From Bacteroidales bacterium (GTDB lineage: Bacteria; Bacteroidota; Bacteroidia; Bacteroidales; F082), in assembly GCA_030683155.1 (NCBI GenBank), contig JAUXMV010000025.1:20099-84098 (forward strand): a stretch of DNA of 64,000 nt, in the 5' to 3' direction. The notes below the pieces were generated by a model that made no database searches, had not been told where the DNA came from, and saw nothing but the letters and a program-made list of their open reading frames with translations. The translations under genes and the position numbers were made by a program. Within the stretch, counting starts at the first letter, position 1, and each line of letters starts with the position of its first letter. Of the stretch, positions 59,005-64,000 are shown in pieces.

Positions 59005-60087
59005 CTACCTCGCGGCAGCTTTTATTTTGTCAGAAGGCTCCAGGCCTTCCAGAATTTCAATTACCAAACCATCGGAGAGGCCTGTTTTGATAATGCGTTT
59101 TTCGTATGTCTGCGGCGAAGTTTCCACTTCAACATAGGTAGTATCGCCGTCGAATTTGAGGAGACTTTCATTGATGGCTAAAACATTTTCGCGTCGTTCG
59201 AGCACAATGTCGGCATTGGCACTATAGCCTGCACGAATAAACTGATCTTGTTTTAGGATTACCGCTGCCCTAATCGCGAACTGAATAGCGCCATTTTCTT
59301 CAACCCCTTTTGGCGCAATGCGCTCGAGCTCGGCTGTAAAACTTTCTGTTTCGATGGCTCCGATAGAAAGAATCAACTCCATGCCTTCGCGAATTTTACC
59401 TACTTCCGACTCATCAACTTTTCCTTCAAAAATCATTTCATTCATGTCGGCGATGGTGGCAATGGTTGTTCCATCGTTGAAAGTATTGCTTTCAATCACT
59501 GATCTGCCTTCTTCAACCGGCACAGCAAGCACCATCCCGTCGATTGTCGATCGGATTAGGGTATTTGTTGCCTGTCCTGCTTTTTTGGTGGCGCCTTCAC
59601 GTATGAGCTGCAGGTTGTCTTCTGCTGTGTTGAGTTCTTCGGTTGCAGTACGATATGCTACTTCAAAGGTCAGATATTCAGCCTCAGGAACAACATTTTG
59701 CTTGTAAAGTTCTTTGTAGCGCTGATAGTTTTTCTTCGCATCTTCGAGCTGAATTTCAGCACGTTTCACTCTGGATTCAGCATTATTGAGGTTGATCATA
59801 TCCGGAATGATTTTCACTTTCGCAATGAGCTGATCCTTTTTAACGATATCACCCGGTTCTACATAGATTTCTTCTATAATGCCCGAAACCTTGGGTTTGA
59901 TATCAATTTCACGACGCGGAATAACCGAACCTGTAGCCACAGTTTTCCTGATTATCGTTGTTTCAAAAGCGCTGGCAGTTTCAAATTCCAAAGGCTTGGC
60001 CTGCGATTTTTTATAGAGATAAAAGATGGTTCCCGCAAAAACACCTACTACGATGAGGGCGGCAAAAATTTTCAAAAATGTTTTCAT
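59005..60087 (-). CDS. Efflux periplasmic adaptor (MacA/HlyD-type membrane fusion protein)
   Basis: A 360-aa adaptor with an N-terminal membrane anchor (about residues 5-25). The barrel-sandwich/lipoyl half-motifs flank a coiled-coil hairpin: VATGSVIPRREIDIKPKVSGII and VEPGDIVKKDQLIAKV, then a coiled coil of about residues 100-165, and GMVLAVPVEEGRSVI. It joins the inner-membrane ABC transporter to an outer-membrane channel; no TolC gene is in view. Last gene of a four-gene operon. Confidence 0.92.
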   Translation of the reverse strand: MKTFLKIFAALIVVGVFAGTIFYLYKKSQAKPLEFETASAFETTIIRKTVATGSVIPRREIDIKPKVSGIIEEIYVEPGDIVKKDQLIAKVKIIPDMINLNNAESRVKRAEIQLEDAKKNYQRYKELYKQNVVPEAEYLTFEVAYRTATEELNTAEDNLQLIREGATKKAGQATNTLIRSTIDGMVLAVPVEEGRSVIESNTFNDGTTIATIADMNEMIFEGKVDESEVGKIREGMELILSIGAIETESFTAELERIAPKGVEENGAIQFAIRAAVILKQDQFIRAGYSANADIVLERRENVLAINESLLKFDGDTTYVEVETSPQTYEKRIIKTGLSDGLVIEILEGLEPSDKIKAAAR

Positions 60088-60153
60088 GACTGTTGTGGTA
60101 ATTTGGGTTTATATATTTTTTTGTTTTTATACTCCATTAATTATTTGAAAGTC

Positions 60154-61419
60154 TTATTCGTATCGCAAAGCGTCAATTGGTTTCATGCTCACGGCTTTTC
60201 TGGCAGGAATCAAACCGGCTACAATTCCGGAAACAACCAAAATGGCAAGGGCTGTAATAGCAACATTGAAATCGATTGTCGGATTTAAAAACATGGTATT
60301 ACTTCCTGATGGTGGTGGTAAGTTTCGGTTGATAAGCTCAATAATTGCGACTCCTAAAACAAGGCCACTGTAACCAGCCAAGGTTGTCAAAAAAACCGAT
60401 TCCGTTACAATCTGTCCGATAACTTTTGCTGGTGTAGCTCCCAGCGCACGCATGATACCGATTTCTTTGGTCCGCTCTTTTACAATTACAAGCATGATGT
60501 TGCTGATTCCGATTACACCAGCAAGCAGAGTGCCCGTTCCGACAATCCAGATAAGACCGCTAATGCCGGCAAAGAGCCCGTTCATTTGCCTGAATTCTTT
60601 GTCGAGATTAAAAAAACCGACAGCCCGTTTATCCTCAGGCGCTACTTTATGGCGTTCTTTAAGCAACTTGATCGCTTTTTCCTCCACCACACTTACCGGA
60701 ATTCCGGGTTTGGAAGTGAGCGCAAACCAGCCAACGATATCTCCGTAATTGAATGACGACTGAAGTGTTGTGAATGGCATATGGATACTTTGCTCTTTGT
60801 CGCCTCCAAAATTCATATTCTGATTTTTTGGAGCAAAAACACCCACTACCTGAAAATAAATTCCGTTTACACGAATGTATTTTCCAAGCGGATCTTCGTC
60901 TTTTTCAAAGAGAATTTCGTAGACTCTTTTGCCTATTACAGCAACTTTCCTGCGATGTTCAATGTCAATATTATTGATAAACCTACCTTTGATGATATTG
61001 GCAGGATCAATCTGATTCCATTCCGGATAGTCGCCATAAACACTGAAAGCGCCAGATTTATCATTGCGCACGACATTGTTTCCGGAGCGTCTGCCGCCTC
61101 CTTCAAGGCGGGGAGAAATAAGCTCAAGCTCTTCAATATTTTCTTTCAGTGCCTTTATATCATCGTTCTTAAAGAAATAACGTCTGTTGCGTGGTAATCC
61201 TTTATAAGGAATTGTTGTTGGGCGTGTCCACATAAATACGCTGTTTGTTGCAAAATCACCCATACCATGCATCACACCATTTTGAAGTCCACTGCCTGAA
61301 CCCAGCATGATCACAAGCATAAAAATGCCCCAAAACACACCAAAAGCGGTGAGGGTGGTGCGCAGTTTGTTTTTTGCAAGGCTGCTCCATATTTCCTGCC
61401 AACGGTCGCGATCAAACAT
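60154..61419 (-). CDS. MacB-type ABC transporter permease (FtsX family), second copy
   Basis: A 421-aa inner-membrane protein: helix near residue 20-40, a large periplasmic domain (about 45-285) and three C-terminal helices (LIWIVGTGTLLAGVIGISNIML and following). The cytoplasmic coupling region KERTKEIGIMRALGATPAKV is typical of FtsX-like MacB permeases without the fused ATPase. It is clearly related to the permease at 61490-62725 (MFDRDRWQEIW versus MFDLDKWQEIF), so the pair probably forms a heterodimer. Confidence 0.92.
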   Translation of the reverse strand: MFDRDRWQEIWSSLAKNKLRTTLTAFGVFWGIFMLVIMLGSGSGLQNGVMHGMGDFATNSVFMWTRPTTIPYKGLPRNRRYFFKNDDIKALKENIEELELISPRLEGGGRRSGNNVVRNDKSGAFSVYGDYPEWNQIDPANIIKGRFINNIDIEHRRKVAVIGKRVYEILFEKDEDPLGKYIRVNGIYFQVVGVFAPKNQNMNFGGDKEQSIHMPFTTLQSSFNYGDIVGWFALTSKPGIPVSVVEEKAIKLLKERHKVAPEDKRAVGFFNLDKEFRQMNGLFAGISGLIWIVGTGTLLAGVIGISNIMLVIVKERTKEIGIMRALGATPAKVIGQIVTESVFLTTLAGYSGLVLGVAIIELINRNLPPPSGSNTMFLNPTIDFNVAITALAILVVSGIVAGLIPARKAVSMKPIDALRYE

Positions 61420-61489
61420 CTTAAAAAGGTTTTAGCGTAAGAGATTTTATATTATTTTTCATTGTTGTCATAGCAATCTCAATCCGGTT

Positions 61490-62725
61490 TTATTCGTCTC
61501 TCAATGCCTCAATAGGTCTGATGGAAGCAGCACGTTGTGCCGGAAAAAATCCGGCCAAAGCTCCGGCAACTATTAGTAAAACAGTTGCTCCAACAGCGAT
61601 TTGTATGTCAACCTCAGGCCTTGTAAAAAATGGCGCGTCAATATTTTTTGAAATCAACTCGAGCAGACCTACCCCCAACACAAGCCCTATGTATCCTGCA
61701 AAGCCTGTGATAAGAATTGCTTCCTGCATGATCAGACTGACAATGCTGCCTGGTGTGGCTCCAAGTGCTTTTCTGATACCGATTTCCTTGGTGCGGTCTT
61801 TCACCACAATCATCATAATATTGCTTACACCCACCACACCGGCGATGATTGTGCCAATGCCAATAACCCAGATAAACATACTGATGCTTGCAAAAAGTTT
61901 TTTGAATTTCTGAAACTCCTCCACGCTGTTCCAAAAAAACATCGCGCGTTCATCAGTTATATCAAAACGATGGCGTGCCGCAAGTTTTGATTTGATATTT
62001 TCTTCAATGAGCTTAGCCTCTTCTTCGTTTGCGTTGCCTACGGTTACAACAATTCCCTGCACATTTCGTCCGGCACCAAACACCTTCTGAGCAGCACTCA
62101 GGGGCACATATACCAGCTGCATATTTTCATCACGCCCGTCATCGTCATTGAAAACACCTACTACTTTGAACGGAATACCATTTACATTAACATACTTATC
62201 AAGTGCTTCTTCGCCATTTTTGAAAAGGGCGTCTTTCACAAGCGTGCTTATCACAACGGATTTGCGGGAATGTGTTTGGTCGAGCTGATTCACAAAACGG
62301 CCTTCAAGCATGATTAGCTTTTCGACAATGCCATAATCGGGATGAATGCCCCGGATGCTGAACGATCCAAATTCGTTTTTGTATGAAACAGTATTTCCAG
62401 ACCAGATTTGATAGCGCGAAGAAATCAATTCGATGCCATCAACAGTTTTGGCTAGATATTCATAATCTTCATTGGTCATTTGTATGGCACGACCTGGTTT
62501 CATACCTGCATGCGGCATACTTGTTTGTCCGTTCCACATCCAGATGGCATTGGTGGCCGAGGAGCGAAACTGGTTTTCGACGCCATTCTGAAGTCCAATG
62601 CCAGAGCCCTGAAGGATAATCAGCATGAAAATGCCCCATGCCACCGAGAACCCGGTAAGGAAAGTACGCAGCTTGTTTTTTTCTATCGTACTGAAAATTT
62701 CCTGCCATTTATCCAGATCAAACAT
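61490..62725 (-). CDS. MacB-type ABC transporter permease (FtsX family), first copy
   Basis: A 411-aa inner-membrane protein with one N-terminal and three C-terminal helices and a periplasmic MacB-like domain between. The coupling segment KDRTKEIGIRKALGATPGSI sits between helices 2 and 3. It pairs with the downstream paralogue and uses the ATPase encoded at 62877-63596. MacB-type machines export peptides, toxins or lipoproteins by mechanotransmission; the cargo is not indicated. Confidence 0.92.
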   Translation of the reverse strand: MFDLDKWQEIFSTIEKNKLRTFLTGFSVAWGIFMLIILQGSGIGLQNGVENQFRSSATNAIWMWNGQTSMPHAGMKPGRAIQMTNEDYEYLAKTVDGIELISSRYQIWSGNTVSYKNEFGSFSIRGIHPDYGIVEKLIMLEGRFVNQLDQTHSRKSVVISTLVKDALFKNGEEALDKYVNVNGIPFKVVGVFNDDDGRDENMQLVYVPLSAAQKVFGAGRNVQGIVVTVGNANEEEAKLIEENIKSKLAARHRFDITDERAMFFWNSVEEFQKFKKLFASISMFIWVIGIGTIIAGVVGVSNIMMIVVKDRTKEIGIRKALGATPGSIVSLIMQEAILITGFAGYIGLVLGVGLLELISKNIDAPFFTRPEVDIQIAVGATVLLIVAGALAGFFPAQRAASIRPIEALRDE

Positions 62726-62876
62726 CTTGTTTGGAATTTGATTTGTTGATTATTTGCGAAACAAAAACAGGCGTAAGCTGTATTTTTTCATCAAAGTTGC
62801 CTGCTGAATTTTTCCAGTTGCTGAAAATTTCAAGCAAAAAGTATGTTATCTTTTTCATCCTTTTCATTGTTTTTAA

Positions 62877-63596
62877 TTACACAGCTTGGCTGAGCATCTG
62901 TATCTCCTGCGGAGTGTGATGGCCGTTTTTCACATCAGTACCAATCAAACCGTCGTGAAGACGAATGATGCGTTGCGTCTGATGTGCGATATCGTTTTCG
63001 TGCGTTACAATGATGATGGTGATTCCGCTTTGATTTATTTCACGAAACAAGCCGATGACTTCGTTGGAAGTTACGCTGTCGAGTGCTCCTGTAGGTTCGT
63101 CGGCAAGGATAACCTTTGGTTGCGAAATCAATGCTCTGGCAATGGCAAGTCTTTGTTTTTGTCCGCCGGAAAGTTCACTTGGAAGATGGTCTGCCCATTC
63201 AAGAAGTCCAACCCGATCGAGATATTCCATTGCCAGTTTATTGCGTTTACGCCTTGCCACGCCTTGATAATAAAGCGGAAGGGCTACATTTTCCATCGCA
63301 TTTTTAAAACTTATCAGGTTGAAAGACTGGAAAACGAAACCCAGAAACTTGTTGCGCAGCATGGCAGCTTTGGTTTCGTTCATGTTTTTTATCGGTGTGC
63401 CGTCAAGCAGATACTCGCCTTTATCATGCACATCAAGGAGTCCGATGATGTTGAGTAAAGTTGATTTCCCTGAACCTGACGAACCCATGATAGCTACCAT
63501 TTCGCCTGCATTTACCTGCAAATCGATGCCTTTGAGAACATGCAGGCTGTTACTGCCCATCTGATAGCTTTTATGAATATTGCTTAAACTGATCAT
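62877..63596 (-). CDS. ABC transporter ATP-binding protein (MacB/LolD type)
   Basis: A 239-aa ATPase: Walker A MGSSGSGKST near residue 38, Q-loop FVFQSFNL, signature LSGGQKQRLAIARAL, Walker B VILADEPTGALDS and H-loop VTHEND. The sequence class is that of LolD/MacB ATPases which work with FtsX-like permeases. First gene of the four-gene operon reading toward the terminator at 58944-58983. Confidence 0.95.
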   Translation of the reverse strand: MISLSNIHKSYQMGSNSLHVLKGIDLQVNAGEMVAIMGSSGSGKSTLLNIIGLLDVHDKGEYLLDGTPIKNMNETKAAMLRNKFLGFVFQSFNLISFKNAMENVALPLYYQGVARRKRNKLAMEYLDRVGLLEWADHLPSELSGGQKQRLAIARALISQPKVILADEPTGALDSVTSNEVIGLFREINQSGITIIIVTHENDIAHQTQRIIRLHDGLIGTDVKNGHHTPQEIQMLSQAV

Positions 63597-63847
63597 CTTT
63601 GTGTGCTGTTTGGTTTGACATCAAATCGTCTTGATCGAAAAATCACTTATTATGCCAAAAAGCGTAATCAGCATATTATTAGTAATTTATACATAAACTA
63701 TTTTGAGACAAGAAAATTATTTGAGTGTTCGATGTGTGCGCATGCGTTCATTTTTATTCGAAATCGAACACAACGATACATGTTTTTTATCATTTTCGCA
63801 CAGTTTTGTTACATACAACTGAAGAAAAGTCTTAACCCAACTTGCAG

Positions 63848-64000
63848 CTAATCCGAACGGAAATGTTGCATTTCAATGAATTGGCAATTTTCGAGTTCAG
63901 ATTTGTGTACTACAGATTTTCGTTTTATGAAGGGTGCATATTTAAATTTCAGGGCATCGTAAAGTATGCGCAGCTGTTGGTTTGGCTCTGAGCAGCGGCG
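63848..64000 (-). CDS. C-terminal fragment of an unrecognised protein, cut by window edge
   Basis: The minus strand is open from the right edge to a TAG at 63848-63850, giving 50 residues that include LRILYDALKF and NCQFIEMQHF. The composition looks like a real protein end rather than random translation, but it is short and I do not recognise the family. The 251 bases between it and the ABC ATPase gene are AT-rich with no other gene. Confidence 0.45.
   Translation of the reverse strand, partial: RRCSEPNQQLRILYDALKFKYAPFIKRKSVVHKSELENCQFIEMQHFRSD

Noticed and set aside
63603..63851. An 82-codon plus-strand open frame upstream of the ABC ATPase
   Set aside because: AT-rich sequence with low-complexity composition, no recognisable domain, and it overlaps the end of the minus-strand partial gene.

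Overview
The window looks like a chromosome segment of a member of the Bacteroidota, probably an anaerobic or facultative Bacteroidales/Marinilabiliales-type organism. The reasons are SusC/SusD outer-membrane pairs, many PUL-type glycosidases with C-terminal accessory domains, TAnnTTTG-type -7 promoter elements, almost no Shine-Dalgarno sequences, and moderately AT-rich DNA. The lineage is inferred from gene content only. No rRNA, tRNA, CRISPR array or insertion sequence was seen.

Region 1 (1-4665) is housekeeping on the minus strand: a truncated acyl-CoA synthetase, asparagine synthase B with a clear terminator, and a DinB/maleylpyruvate-isomerase-like protein.

Region 2 (about 4745-12883) is an electron-transfer locus on the plus strand with 23 predicted haem c sites in six proteins. 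In order it has a six-haem lipoprotein with a collagen-like Gly-X-Y stretch, a monohaem lipoprotein, a DUF5777-type beta-barrel, two near-identical monohaem cytochromes, a NapC/NirT-like seven-haem membrane protein, a seven-haem membrane-anchored cytochrome next to a cytochrome b561-type subunit, and an OB-fold lipoprotein. A perfect FNR/CRP-type palindrome lies upstream. Together they could move electrons from quinol across the periplasm to the outer membrane.

Region 3 (12931-58698) is a very large glycan utilisation locus. It starts with a divergent pair: lacI-ROK on the minus strand and susC-susD-surface lipoprotein on the plus strand. Matching palindromic operators lie inside the promoter spacers of both. 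After a candidate 113-nt structured RNA comes one run of 18 tightly spaced plus-strand genes (21982-48535). It holds a GDPD/PI-PLC-like phosphodiesterase, a GH63-like enzyme, GH125 and GH92 mannosidases, an EEP phosphodiesterase, alkaline phosphatase, a PHP phosphoesterase, two calcineurin-like phosphoesterases, a ROK sugar kinase, a SIS-domain sugar isomerase/deaminase, an SSS symporter, the myo-inositol catabolic set (class II aldolase/IolJ, IolB, IolC, IolD, MmsA/IolA, IolE, IolG) and an SGNH hydrolase. A second lacI paralogue and a minus-strand run of PocR-PAS histidine kinase, GH29 fucosidase, GH20 hexosaminidase and a second GH92 complete it. The combination of alpha-mannosidases, many phosphoesterases, an amino-sugar branch and full inositol breakdown suggests a mannosylated inositol-phosphate substrate, such as GPI-anchor glycans, glycosyl-inositol-phosphoceramides or phosphatidylinositol mannosides. 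This is the most interesting inference in the window.

Region 4 (58951-63596) is a four-gene MacAB/ABC-type export system on the minus strand ending in a strong terminator. The C-terminus of an unrecognised minus-strand gene lies at the right edge.
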